The notes beneath the pieces were generated by a model. It was not told the DNA's origin. It ran no database searches and worked only from the letters and a program-made list of their open reading frames with translations. Both the position numbers and the translations under genes were made by a program. Of a stretch of 64,000 nucleotides of DNA, positions 39,973-51,419 are shown piece by piece; position 1 is the first letter of the stretch, and every line of letters begins with the position of its first letter. The stretch is from Pegea sp. RAD2-039 (Eukaryota > Chordata > Thaliacea > Salpida > Salpidae). The DNA lies in NCBI GenBank assembly GCA_034620365.1, contig JAQGEQ010000258.1, forward strand, positions 558,001 through 622,000. Reading direction: 5' to 3'.

Positions 39973-42151
39973 ATGAGATTAACAAAACTGCTTTTAGAAG
40001 AAGCTAGTAGCCTGCCACGTCATTTTAGATTTATTCGATATGGCAAACTGAAATGGAGGGATTATCAAGCAAGAGATTTTGAGCCCCCATATTGGTAGAA
40101 ATTAATCATTTATTATAAAAACTCTATTCATTTTTTCTTTTGATATTCAAGTTTCTATCTTTCATCTTAATAAACTTTCCGTCTTTTAAATTTAGTTTTA
40201 AATTTTCAGTAAAATTTGTCTTCAAATGTGTAGGTATAAATGGGGAAAAGAATCACCTTATAGCCCTGAAGAGCAAGCAAAAATCCGTAGTGCAGAGCAT
40301 GTTGGTTGGTACCAATATAATATTGAAAAAATCAAAGTAGTGGCCCCTGATGACTGGCTATATAAGCATGGAGATACAGTAAAAGTATTAATTGGTAAAG
40401 ATAAGGGAAAAACTGGGATAGTTACACAAGTTAGTTTCTACCTATTTCATTTTAACTATTGTATCGAAGTTTATTCTTTTGCAAGTTTTTTCCACATCAA
40501 ATCATGACATCATCTATTATATATTTTGTAAAATTTCCTACTAAAAGTAGCTTTAAGATTTTAATAAAACAATCTTTATAGAACTTCTTTTATTTCTTGT
40601 TTATGTTGTATTATTAGATTAAATTGTTTTTTGCAGGTGTTCCCACAAGGAAATGTTATTTTTGTTGCAGGAAGAAACTGCAAGTATGAAAAAAATGGTG
40701 GGTAAATCTTCTTTCCCTATTTATTTTTTGATACCTAGATATTATATATTTGAATTATATTTTATCATATTTTATGCCTTGTTTGATTAGCCAATTAACT
40801 TTTTTAGACTTATATTCTAAAACTTAAATAAATAATGAGTCGATTTGACTTGTTGCTTGATTATCCTTGTTGGTAATTGAGAATCTAAGCAAAATAATAA
40901 ATTCAAATCTTATCTTTCCCTAATATATACTCAAATAAACAATTATGTTTTCTATTTGATTTAAGAAAAATTATTTTTTAAGACTTTATAAGTATTTAGT
41001 ATATGCTTTTAATTTATAAGTTTATTTGTATAAATAGTTTTATTTATGCCTTGAATTATGTTTTAAAAATCTGCTTAAAGTAACTCACTAAACGAAAACT
41101 AACAAACAATCGTTCAATTTCGAATTCGAATAATTTGTTTGATGACAAACCTTCTTACTAAAATGCTTTTTACTCCATCAACACAAATCTGACTTTACAG
41201 ATGGCAGTTATACAAGAAAAGAGCAAGCCCTGCAACATCACCAAGTAAATTTTATTTAATCTTTAAATAAATGATTCATGACCCCTTTTAGGTGTCTCTG
41301 TTGGATCCATTGGATAATGAAGAAACTGATGCAGAAATTCGAGTTACAGAGGATGGTGAAAAAGTGCGAGTATCTTTACGAAGTGGACACGTCATTCATT
41401 GGTATGCATCAAATACTTTTCACTTTTTCAAGTTTCAATCTTTGCTGACTTTTGAGAATGGTGGTTCAGTTTGCCCTCTTCCAGCCTTGTGTAGATACCG
41501 CAAGTTGCTCTATATGACATGACAAGTTAACGAGCGCGGAAAGTATCTATCCTATCTAAGGATAAGTAGCTTGTAGTTACCTCGAGAAAAAGTAAACTCA
41601 GACAGAAAATCTACAATCTGTTAACCTCAATGTCACAGGGCATTGTGCTGTGTCACCGAACAGCATATCTAAAGTGTAGGACACACTGCATTCCCTTAAA
41701 ATCAAATCCCATACGAAACTGAGCCAAAAAGATTATCTCAGTGGTCCTGGTTCGATTTCTACTTTTCGTTTACCTTCACCGTGTATCTTGAGCAATTCTT
41801 GTGCTTGGTGATCGAAATACTCATTTGTTTAAAAGAAGAACTTTTACCTTTCTAACACAACTTGTAGCTTATCACAAATTTATAAAATTATCTATAATAA
41901 TTTGACGTTGACACTTAAATGATATTGAAAGTACTTGCTCACATCCAGTATTTACAAGATATTTTGACAGGCCTCCTGAATATTTACCTGATGGTAGCAC
42001 AAAAGAAAATTATGTAACAAATACACATGATACCGACTACGACACTGCTTGTGAAGTCACTTACAAACCTTCACTAGATGATTGGGAAGATGAACTAGCA
42101 AAACATTATGAAGTTAAAGATCCCGCAAGACGAACTACTTACTGGTACTAA
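39973..42151 (+). CDS. MRPL24: Mitochondrial large ribosomal subunit protein uL24m
   Basis: Six exons (39973-40094, 40234-40429, 40637-40697, 41201-41244, 41292-41401, 41971-42151) join in frame to 237 residues; the human protein has 216. uL24m helps start assembly of the mitochondrial large subunit. The KOW motif is visible across exons 2 and 3: DTVKVLIGKDKGKTGIVTQV followed by FPQGNVIFV. Exons 4 and 5 give RKEQALQHHQVSLLDPLD, matching the family segment that precedes the RVS.RSG block (KVRVSLRSGHVIHW). The end TTYWY at the stop codon is shared with vertebrate MRPL24. The N-terminus MRLTKLLLEEASS is a weak mitochondrial presequence. Exon 3 must end at 40697 (GTGGGT donor) to keep frame. Intron 5 is the longest (569 nt) and holds a GC-richer insert. 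Confidence 0.95.
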
Positions 42152-42195
42152 ATATAAACATATTTTTGTTTATCAAAATTAGATATTCAATTTTT

Positions 42196-42476
42196 TTATG
42201 ATATTGCTTTATTTATTAATCTAAATAAATTCAAAAATCTCCTATGATTTTGTTTCAAAATTTTGTGAGGATATTCGTCAGAAAACTGAACATTCGAAAA
42301 AGAATCTTTAAATTTAGATTCAAAGCTTTTATCATGAAAATTACGTTTGTTCACCCATGTAAGAGAATTTGCAAGTGTTGTTTGAGATAAAGCAAAACAT
42401 GTGTTCAAGAAAATGTAGTAAACAGAGAATCTAACCAATTGTTGTGGCAAGCAAGATGACTTTTGACGAAAAGCCA
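42196..42476 (-). other. Possible terminal exon of an unidentified gene
   Basis: About 92 open codons on the minus strand end at TAA 44 nt from the MRPL24 stop, tail to tail. There is no ATG at the 5' end; instead CACCATTTTAG directly precedes the frame, which fits a splice acceptor. The peptide is basic (KRNFHDKSFESKFKD, then LKQNHRRFLNLFRL) with a hydrophobic, aromatic part (VRFSVYYIFLNTCFAL). No family was recognised. It could also be chance. Confidence 0.3.
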
Positions 42477-43268
42477 CTAAAATGGTGAATTTTGCAATTT
42501 GGTAAGATTCTCTAGTTTATAACTGATATCATTGTTTTAGCTTACAGACATACTTATGCAAGGTAGTAAAACTTTACAGAAGTACTCAAAATCAAATATA
42601 AATAAATTAGTGAAAATTCTAGATGAAAAGACTTTAAGATGTAGAGCTTCATTTGAGGCAACATCTTCTGTATATTTACCATCAAAGTAAAATATATTTA
42701 ATAATAGAGGTATGAAACTAATTTTTTATTCAGACTTATTAATTCTTAAATAAGTGCGTATTGCATATAGAATTTTGAGCGATTTTACTCCCTATCTGTG
42801 TCTATAAGATGAGAAGTAAAGAGGATTTTCATTTCAACCAGTATTTAGAATATATTTTTAAACTCTTGGAGTTCAGATCACTTTAAAAAAGCTACTTCTA
42901 CTTCAGCTATAGTTACTGCTGATAAGATTCAGAAAGCGATTTTATTTCTCCACTGAATACAAAATTAATTCCTTAATGTCTGTCAGAAGATTTATTTGTC
43001 CAATTTTCTCAACGATTGCCCGAAAGAAGCAGAGCTCAAAACAGCAAATATTTAATGACAAAAATTCCACTTTAATAGAAAATCAAACAGAAGTTTTGCT
43101 GCAACTTTTCTTTATTAGTTAGTAGTTAGTAATTACCTATTTTTAAAAAGGCAACAATTATTTGTTGTTGAAATTTCAGTTGCAATTAATTAATAAAACA
43201 ATCGAGTAAATATAAAGCTTCAGAACATATGTCGTAATCTTCTCAACCACTAAAGCACCAAATCAACT

Positions 43269-46267
43269 TCATCCAGTCTTTGGATAAATTAGATTTTTCA
43301 TTATATCAAAGCTATTTCCATCAGGATGAAGAGATGTTTTTTCTTCAGTTAATTGGTCGACAACAAGCAGGTAACCAACATCATCTATACCACATACTTT
43401 CCCAATATTTTCAATTTGATTCCGATAAAATGTCACTGTGGCGTCTCTGAGATAAAAAAGAATGTTACTCAAAATATTTGTTTAAAAAACACTAATTGAA
43501 AATTTACTTGTGAATCCAATACTTATAATACAGTTGTAAAAAATAATTAGGGCCAAGTGACTGATAATCATTAATGAGATTTTCAAGAACAGATAAAGAC
43601 TGTGCAATTACTTCTTCACAACTAATTTTTAAATCCATCAAATAGTGATCTACAAAATGATGAACTTTTAGAAAATTTTTGTAATGTGCAAACATCTTAC
43701 CTTTCAATATGGTATTGATTGATATTGATGGTTTATCATTGCTTACATTTATACCACATCCTATATCAGAGAAACAATTTCAATTTATTTGAATTATTCT
43801 TGATACAAATTCTTACCAATACGAACAATAAAATTGTTTCTCAAGAAAGAAGACTGCACAATAACACCACCCAACTTAGTTGTCTTTCCAAAATAAATAT
43901 CATTTGGCCATTTTAAACCAATATCTACGTTCTGATGACATTTTTAGGTAAGCTTGTAGATTTTTTGAAACAAATTATTAATTATGCTTAACATTAAGTG
44001 ATTCTTTTTTAGATATTATCCAAAAAAGTAAATTCAGAAAAATAAATTCATATTTGAAATGTTAAAAACCTCAAGACCAGGAATTGAACGGATTGCATGT
44101 ACCACTGAAACTGTCATGAAATGTTGAATTAGCGATAAACGATTTCCTAGTCTTGTGTCTCTTCTTATACTAATTGTTAGTGTGAACATTGCACATCCAA
44201 GAGGACTAAGCCATATGTTGCTTCCTCTTCCTATGAAAGACCATATAAGCAAACAGATATAAAATAATTAAAAGTTTACGTTTGTGTAAATAAATTATTT
44301 CAAAAATATAAATTGTAGAAGCAGTCAAGTGCAAGTAGCCTAAGATATATTTTGAAAAATATTTTAGTAATTGCGTACAAATAGCAAAATACCTTTTCCT
44401 TTATCCTGTTGACTAGCAGTGACAACTATTGGTAAATCATCTGGTAAGTTGTAATCAACCCTATTCATAGAAATGCAAATTTATTTGTTAATATTTAACA
44501 GAAAGATATTGAAAAAATTATACGAAGACTCAAAATAAATTTATACGAAAAATTATTAAAGACTCTAGAATATTTTGATGCGATCATAACAAAATTATAC
44601 CATAGTTCATAATATTGTTTAAAATTTATTTCAATTTTGAGAGTTTATAGAATTTTCTTTCAAAAATAACAACCAACCCAAGTAAAACATCCATAGTTGA
44701 ACTGATGATATCATAATGAATAAGACAGCGTCCAAAACTTCTCGCTGACAAATTGTTGCAAAAATCATTCCAATTAAAAGAACTTTTTAAGTCATTATCT
44801 TGTGAAGAAACAATTATATTATGGTGGTTTGTACAAAGTGATAAAAATTCATCAGAATCTGTAGAAGAATTAGATAATTCATTTTTATAGTTACAATGAA
44901 AACTTTAGTTATTTAATTGAATTAAGATAATCCATAAAAACTTTATTTTAAATTAAAAAAAAGTTTTAAACCTTGAAAATCTTTAGAATTAATGATGATC
45001 AATTGAGGTTTCTTGCACCTTTCAACACTATAAAAAGAAATTCAACTTGAAGGATAAATTTGTACAAAAAAATTAATTTGTTACTAATATTAGTTTCTGG
45101 TTAGATAACATTCTTAAACTTATCTTACAAACAAAAATAGGATTTTAAATTAAGACATACCAATTTTCAAATACCAATCTATCTTTTGAACTTGAATATA
45201 AAAAACCAGTATAAACATTTTTGAAATGATCAAAGCATTTTGAATTTTTTTTAGATTCGCATGATAAACCAATACTTGAAAGCAAATGTCTCAGAACATA
45301 ATTTGATTCTTCATCTTTATTTCCTGATATTTTCAAAACATCAATTTCCAATAATGGCAACTAAAAAATTTATAGTTCTAGATTTCAAATCATGACAATT
45401 CTAACAACAGATTTATTAAAGATGTTAATAAAAATTTAATTAAAATATTGTAAAAAAGTTAAAATTAAATGATTCCACACAAAAGTTAGTTTATAATATT
45501 TCATAAATTTAAATAACTCTTTAAATATATACTAATATTATAATATATATTATAAAAGGAAACTATAAAGTCTTTAATATGATGTAAAACTACTTTTATT
45601 GAATTTAAAAAATATATCAAAGAAATGATATTAATGTTACCAAGCATGCTGAAAGGTATCCATTTGTTGTTGGTAAAAATAATTTGGTTCCAAAAAATCG
45701 AATGTTTTTGGTTTGATATAACCTGAGTATACCATTGTTATGATCAGTAAAAACTCTTTTTATACTTTGTTCATTTGATGGAAATCTGAATCTATCATCT
45801 TTTATACAAAATTGTATATCAATCAATTCAGGACATTCAGTCATTAAATCTTTAAAGTAGGCATCAGCAAAAACATCACCAAAAATAAGAACTGTTCCCC
45901 CCTTATTTAAATACTTATCTAACCTTTGTTTAATTTGATTTATCAATTCTACATCTTTACATTGTTTCCAATATATAATTAAAGCTTGAATATTTTCTTC
46001 CCATGGAGCGTTGAAAAAATCAATTGTATTATTTATATGTTGTATATCATAAACATTCTTCTTAAAGCAATCATACAGCTTACATTTAATTTGATCAAAG
46101 GCTTCAATGTGAAGTCCATCACTAAATAATAAAATATTTGGAGATTTTACATTATTATCAATTGAATATGTTTCTTCAGGTTTTGTAAGATGACCGGTGA
46201 AAAATGGCCTAAAAAATCCATATAATGATGTTGTTAGTCTTCTTCTTAAAGTTAAATGCTGCCACAT
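43269..46267 (-). CDS. HLCS: Biotin-protein ligase (holocarboxylase synthetase)
   Basis: Ten exons join in frame to 600 residues: 45641-46267, 45161-45360, 44972-45027, 44678-44858, 44393-44460, 44070-44230, 43817-43931, 43701-43760, 43508-43664 and 43269-43446. The enzyme activates biotin with ATP and attaches it to the carboxylases. The N-terminal half is the glutamine-amidotransferase-like BPL_N domain (PNILLFSDG at about residue 42, GGTVLIFGDVFADAYF). The catalytic half has the biotinyl-AMP loop GKGRGSNIWLSPLG at about 375, KWPNDIYFG at about 438, and the C-terminal capping domain with SLHPDGNSFDIMKNL. The start region MWQHLTLRRRLTTSLYGFF is basic and may be a mitochondrial presequence. 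Its ATG lies 25 nt after the ASDURF stop. The 36-nt intron between exons 8 and 9 is stop-free and in frame, so a 612-residue product is also possible. Confidence 0.96.
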
Positions 46268-46292
46268 TTTTAATGATGAAAAAATAACTGGT

Positions 46293-46505
46293 TTAATTTT
46301 GTGAAGGTTTATTTAAATTAATTTCTTTTTTTATTTTCTCCTGTATATGTTTACTCTTGCTAAGTTCAGTTACCTTGTTACTCAAAAAGAATATATGACT
46401 GTTTGGTTGCTGAACAAAGATTTGTCTTCCACTTTTTACTGATTCTAATTCGCTTTGTAAAATTTGTTGCAAGTGAAGACTTTGTTTCTTTTGCAAGAGA
46501 TCCAT
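46293..46505 (-). CDS. ASDURF: ASDURF-like prefoldin-type small protein
   Basis: A 70-residue open frame. The core RQIFVQQPNSHIFFLSNK followed by TELSKSKHIQEKIKKE matches the human ASNSD1 upstream-reading-frame protein (ASDURF), which has the same R.....QQ.NS.IFFL pattern and helix-turn-helix shape. In vertebrates ASDURF is translated from the 5' leader of the ASNSD1 mRNA and is a beta-type prefoldin-like subunit of the PAQosome. Here the frame stands alone between UXT (257 nt upstream, same strand) and HLCS, whose start codon follows after 25 nt. That spacing suggests one transcript for both ASDURF and HLCS. The N-terminus (MDLLQKKQSLHLQQILQSEL) is a short coiled coil. An upstream coding exon cannot be excluded, as the human protein is about 96 residues. 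Confidence 0.8.
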   Translation of the reverse strand: MDLLQKKQSLHLQQILQSELESVKSGRQIFVQQPNSHIFFLSNKVTELSKSKHIQEKIKKEINLNKPSQN

Positions 46506-46761
46506 TAGTCAACAATTGAAGACAGAATCACAAATGGTATACCAAAAAGTTATTATAAAAATATTTATATTATAACTAAAAAGCAACAAAACATTTTCAA
46601 TAATCAAAAATACATTCACACTTTTCAAGAACTAATAGAAAATAGTTTTTATTCTTAAATTATTCTAACATTTAATATACTTAATCATAAAAGTGAAAAA
46701 GAACTTGTCTTTGATACAAATTATTATCATAAGTAAAATATTGAAGTTTGTTTTAATAATT

Positions 46762-47199
46762 CTACAAACTTTGTAGTTCCTTGAGACCTTCATGAACTAA
46801 CCTAATGTTAGCTTTTACAGAAGAAATCTTGTCAGATATCTCATCTGATTTGATATTCAAGGATTTTACTTTTTTTTCAATAAATTTTAATGCTTCAGGA
46901 TAAGTAAAGTTCAGAAAAAATCCAAACCCAATAGAAACAAAAATAGTTTTTGTTTCAGGAACTATCGCTTGTACATAAAAATTACAACCAAGATCAACTT
47001 GAGCTTTTATTACATCTTCATCCTTTTTCATCAAATTTTGAATAACAGATTTTAACTGAAGATGTTCAGCCATTTCTTCATACAATTGTTCTCTTACATT
47101 TAACAAACTATTCAAATCTCTTTTCAGCCTCTCATTAACAAACTCTTCATACTTTTTTACTTTATCATTTACCAAGAGAGAATTATCAGATTCTGACAT
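46762..47199 (-). CDS. UXT: UXT, alpha-prefoldin-like chaperone subunit
   Basis: An intronless 145-residue frame with the UXT signature: VKKYEEFVNERLKRDL at the N-terminus, the long coiled-coil helix, QVDLGCNFYVQAIVPET near residue 67, IFVSIGFGFFLNFTYPEAL near 85, and the closing helix IRLVHEGLKELQSL. Human UXT has 157 residues. UXT is a subunit of the URI/prefoldin-like arm of the PAQosome (R2TP complex), which assembles RNA polymerases, PIKKs and snoRNPs; it also acts as a transcription cofactor. ATG at 47199 matches the family start. The next gene downstream on the same strand is ASDURF, another prefoldin-like subunit of the same complex. Confidence 0.95.
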   Translation of the reverse strand: MSESDNSLLVNDKVKKYEEFVNERLKRDLNSLLNVREQLYEEMAEHLQLKSVIQNLMKKDEDVIKAQVDLGCNFYVQAIVPETKTIFVSIGFGFFLNFTYPEALKFIEKKVKSLNIKSDEISDKISSVKANIRLVHEGLKELQSL

Positions 47200-49405
47200 T
47201 TCAATAACTTAAATAAATTGTATCTGAAAATAGTTCAAGTTTTATTATAGACTTATTTCAAGTAAAATATTATTATAGAAATATTATAGAAATAATTTGA
47301 CAATATTTAGAAAACCATTTTGTACACTTACTGTTACTTCACTATTTAAAATAGTAATCATATAATTATAAAAGTTGTTATTTAATTGATAGACTTTTTT
47401 AAGTGAAGAAAGCTGTCAAAATCATTTTTAACTTTTACTAAGCTCAGTAATCAAACACACAGCACGAAACTTGTAAAAGGAATTATACTCAATAGTTTCA
47501 GCTAGGGGGAAACTATGAACTTACTATTAAAAAGCGGTATTTTCGGTTTGTAACTAGTTAGACTAAAATTTCTGCATTCTATTCGTCCTAAGGTCTTAAA
47601 AAGAACATTGAACATAATTTCTTTATTACTCAACATTTTTGCTTATAATTTTCGATAACTTTGAAAACAGAAATGTCTTTTACTTAAGATTGTTTTGCAT
47701 CTTCTTGATAAAATTAAGTGATTAAAAAGGTCCACAAACTCCTTCAGGAAAAAAAGTTTTAGGATTACTAAAAGCTCAAGAAAAACATAGTATAAGTCCA
47801 AGTTACTAGACATTAATGAAACTTTACCATTCACGGTGGAATCTATTACTAACGATCTAGTTGTAACGGCCACACTCTATCAAAACAGACTTCTCTTGGC
47901 CTATATGTCAAGAAAATTACAAAGATCATAGTTATAACACCGAATAGTGAAGAAAGAGGTTGCCAACTTTTTTTGGAAGCGAAATGATTTGCTGCCACAA
48001 TAAATTTTTTTATGACGCACTCAAAAAAGTGAAGAATGACAAGATTGGTTGGAGAATGAAGCCGGCAACTTTATTTCAAACCTTGCGGTATAAAAATGAA
48101 AGACCTACTGTTGAGTTATACCGATGACAAATTTTACTATTTAAAGTATTTACGTATTGTTTTTGATTTTAATAAATTAAAAGATCAAAAGGTGATCATA
48201 TATTACATTTGCCATCATACTATAGATAACATTTTATTTTCTAAGCTATATCAATTTTAAGAAGGTTTTATGAGCTTTGATATCTCAGTTACCAATAAAA
48301 AAAATATAAATATACAAGTAGTATTATTCAGTTTAGGTGGTTTGATTTTAAGAAATTTTCTTTCTTTTTTGAAACGCTATATTTGTTAAACATTAACTTT
48401 CAAAACCCTTTAAGTCAACATGTCTATGTGTCACATAGCTAAGCAATGTTGTTGTAATAAATTGATGTATAATAAATAATGTTAAAGGTTTGTAAAATGG
48501 TCTATTAAGTTTTAATTTTTATTGCAAATATTAAACTTTTACCTAAGATAAGTTTAGTTTATTTTTTAGTTACTGCAAATGTTCTTTTAGCAATAGCACT
48601 TTACTTATTTTGTATTTTAAGAAGTACTTAGTTGTCTATATTAGTGACTCTCAAAATTTTTCGAGTTGGCGTTGTCAGTACTTCTAAAAAGTCAGAATTT
48701 TCTTATAGGTAAGATATTATAAATCAACCACTTATTAGTGATCACACAGTAGTCCTTAGTACCCAATCCTTAGTGCCCAGTCCTTACTGCCCAGTCCTTA
48801 GTGCCCATCTTAATATAGTTCTGAGTTCTTGCTAAATAAAGGGTAATGATGACTTAATCAGTTTAGGGGTTTTAACAAATTAATGATAAAATTATAATCT
48901 GTTTTGTTATAATCCAGTAGAAGCAGGTAAACCTTAATTACCATCAAAATAAAGTGATATAATTCTGAAATAAGATGGTTACGTTTGTTGTTTTTAGCTA
49001 AGGACTAAGTGAATCACCTGAATGATTCTTCTACTAAATCAGATTAATTCACTTGAGGTGCTTAAAAACTTTGCTGGTATAACATACTAAATTTCCGATC
49101 ACCTACTGAGGATGGGGTAGCCCTTTGATAAAAAGAGGCTCCAATAAACATAGAGATTTCTGCTTTAGATATATTCTGTCGATGAAGTGTTTTTTAATTT
49201 CTGTCAGGAACTGATTAGGTTTAAATAATCAATAAAAAACTAAACTATTAAATATTAAAGTTGTAAATACATAATTAACCATCTAGGTTTAGTTTACTTC
49301 AAGGACGTTTTTTTGAAAACTCCTAAATAATCTTTAAGGACTCAGAGCTAAGTTTTAGAACCACTTATGTAAGCCATAGAGTTTTTAAACAAACTGTGAT
49401 TTTGT
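47200..49405. other. UXT upstream region and spacer
   Basis: AT-rich with no recognised exon. It should contain the UXT promoter on one side and the missing first exon(s) of the dioxygenase-family gene on the other. A short tandem repeat lies at 48752-48807. Confidence 0.45.
48752..48807. repeat. Minisatellite, 14-bp unit, four copies
   Basis: Four head-to-tail copies of a 14-bp unit close to GTCCTTAGTGCCCA begin at 48752, 48766, 48780 and 48794. Copies differ by one or two substitutions. Confidence 0.9.
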
Positions 49406-49410
49406 TGTAG

Positions 49411-51416
49411 CTTGATGATATAAGTGATTGGAGTAATATAGATTCCGATACAGGATCACTTGGTGAAAAACATAATTGGCGAAAAGGTTTTGGTGAATTT
49501 GAATTAAACGCTTCTCAAATAAGGGACTATTTTCAGTAAGCAAATGTTATCGTTGATAATTTATTAGTTACTTATTGTAGCTTAAAATGTGTATTATCTC
49601 AAGAAATTTTCTTGTAAGATTATAACTTCTTAAACTAACATGTAAATTTCCCTGAAATGTTTTTCTATTAGTAATTGAGAGCATATAAAAAGTTACATAA
49701 TGGGTATTGAATGTAGGGTGATGGAGGTATTCTGAAAACCTCAACGGTAGAAAGGTCTTTAATAGTTTTAGTATAAAATGAAAGAATATCCAAACAAAAG
49801 TACTCTTCTTCATAACATTTTTGACACACAGTTTTTACTAACAGAAATGGATTTTTAGGGCCAATTAGAGTTTTGTCCGAAGAAAGTTGTTTAAAACTGC
49901 TTGAAGATTATGAACTAATTATTGTAAGTAGTCTAGTTATTAAAGAAATGTATATACTTATTCTTGAGTAAATGTAATTAATTAATTAAAATAGAAAACA
50001 CTCAAAAGTGGAATAAATTTAGTTAAGAAAATAAGTTTTACGATATACGGTTAATAAAAAGTTGAAGAAAAGTAATAATTAAATAATTATATCTAACATT
50101 ATATCTTAAATATAGGATAGTGGTAAAAATGAATTATATTATGAATACCACAAAAACCAAACTGGTGATACAAATAATGTCCTGTTTCATGCACTTGGAC
50201 ATTGGAGAATAACTAGACGATTTCATGATTTAATTTTTCAACCATCAATTACAGTTTGTAAACTTGAAAAACTTAATAGTTGCTTACAAAATATAGTTTT
50301 AAGTAATAAAATATTTAAATGGAAATTCTTTTGATTGTTTCTTTCTGCTGATGAAAAAACATGTCATATGCAAATGTATAAACACTAGTAATTAATAAAA
50401 GGTGAAATAAATCCATATTTCTGATTTATTCAAAAAGTCAAACTTTACTTTCCAAAACTTTATAGTCAAACTTATTAATGACGAAATCACTATTTTGTAT
50501 GGATTAGATACCAAGCTCTCAAATAATCAAACCAACAAGCGAAAACAAAGTTTCAGTTCGTTTATGGCACGACCAATTATTTGCAAAACCTGCTCATTAT
50601 GGCGGATGCGTAGCTTGGCACCAGGATTTCAGCTACTGGACAAGAACATCTCCAATGGAACATTTAACGGTTTTTATTACACATTGAAGCTAACTTTAAA
50701 AACCATTTCGAATAAATTTCATACTACTTGTCATTATGATTTTAATAGATGACTTTAAAATGGTATTTTTTTTCTCGATTACAAGATGTTGCTCTTGAAA
50801 CAAACTATCGAAAATGGATGCATCCACTACATCCCCGGCTCGCATAAATGGACCAGACAAGGAAAGCCTCTTCCAGTGACAGACTTTAATTTTAAAGATA
50901 TGGAATCTATAAAGGTTTTGCAAAAAAATGCTGAATGTATAATTTGAAAAAGTCACTTTTTTGAACTAACTTTAGAAAAGTTATTTTGTGAAATTATTTT
51001 AAGTTTGAATTCACCCAGTTTTAAACATTTAAATTTTGAAAGAAAATCTTAACTGATGAAGAGTTGAAAGAGTTTCGACCTGTAGCTTGTCAACTAAAAC
51101 CAGGAGAAGCTGTTTTTCATCATCCACTAGCAGTACATGGATCGTACCCTAACAGGTTTTTATAAAAAGTCTTGATAACATTTTTATCATCAAAACTAAT
51201 CTTTTAAAGTTGAGTCAGATTTATTTCAGTAAATTGTTTGTTTAAAGGTCAAACAAACCTCGTCGAGCTGCTGTAGTAAACTACATCGCAGATGGGGTCA
51301 CGTCAAACACAAATGAGTTGCTATTAGACAACACAGAAATAATCTATCAAGGCCAGAAGCTACAAGGCAAGTTTTTTCCTAAAGTGTTTGATATTTCCTG
51401 GGTATCAAAGCACTGA
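49411..51416 (+). CDS. Phytanoyl-CoA dioxygenase (PhyH) family protein, 5' end not found
   Basis: Exons seen: 49411-49535, 49845-49923, 50116 to about 50256, about 50557-50672, about 50786-50914, 51043-51154 and 51248-51416. The product is a predicted Fe(II)/2-oxoglutarate-dependent oxygenase. The iron ligands HxD lie in [16 protein letters not shown] and the distal histidine in [13 protein letters not shown]; the 2-oxoglutarate-binding arginine should be in [14 protein letters not shown]. Other family blocks are [41 protein letters not shown] and [14 protein letters not shown]. The block order and wording resemble a PhyH group common in bacteria and some eukaryotes rather than vertebrate PHYH or PHYHD1. 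The expected LDD block before ENGC is not readable in frame at the 50672-50786 junction, and no GT donor is visible there. The substrate is unknown. An N-terminal exon must lie upstream of 49411. Confidence 0.8.
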
Positions 51417-51419
51417 TTA

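Noticed and set aside
50495-50752. 85-codon plus-strand frame overlapping the PhyH exon
   Set aside because: It is in the wrong frame relative to the conserved WHQDFSYW block.
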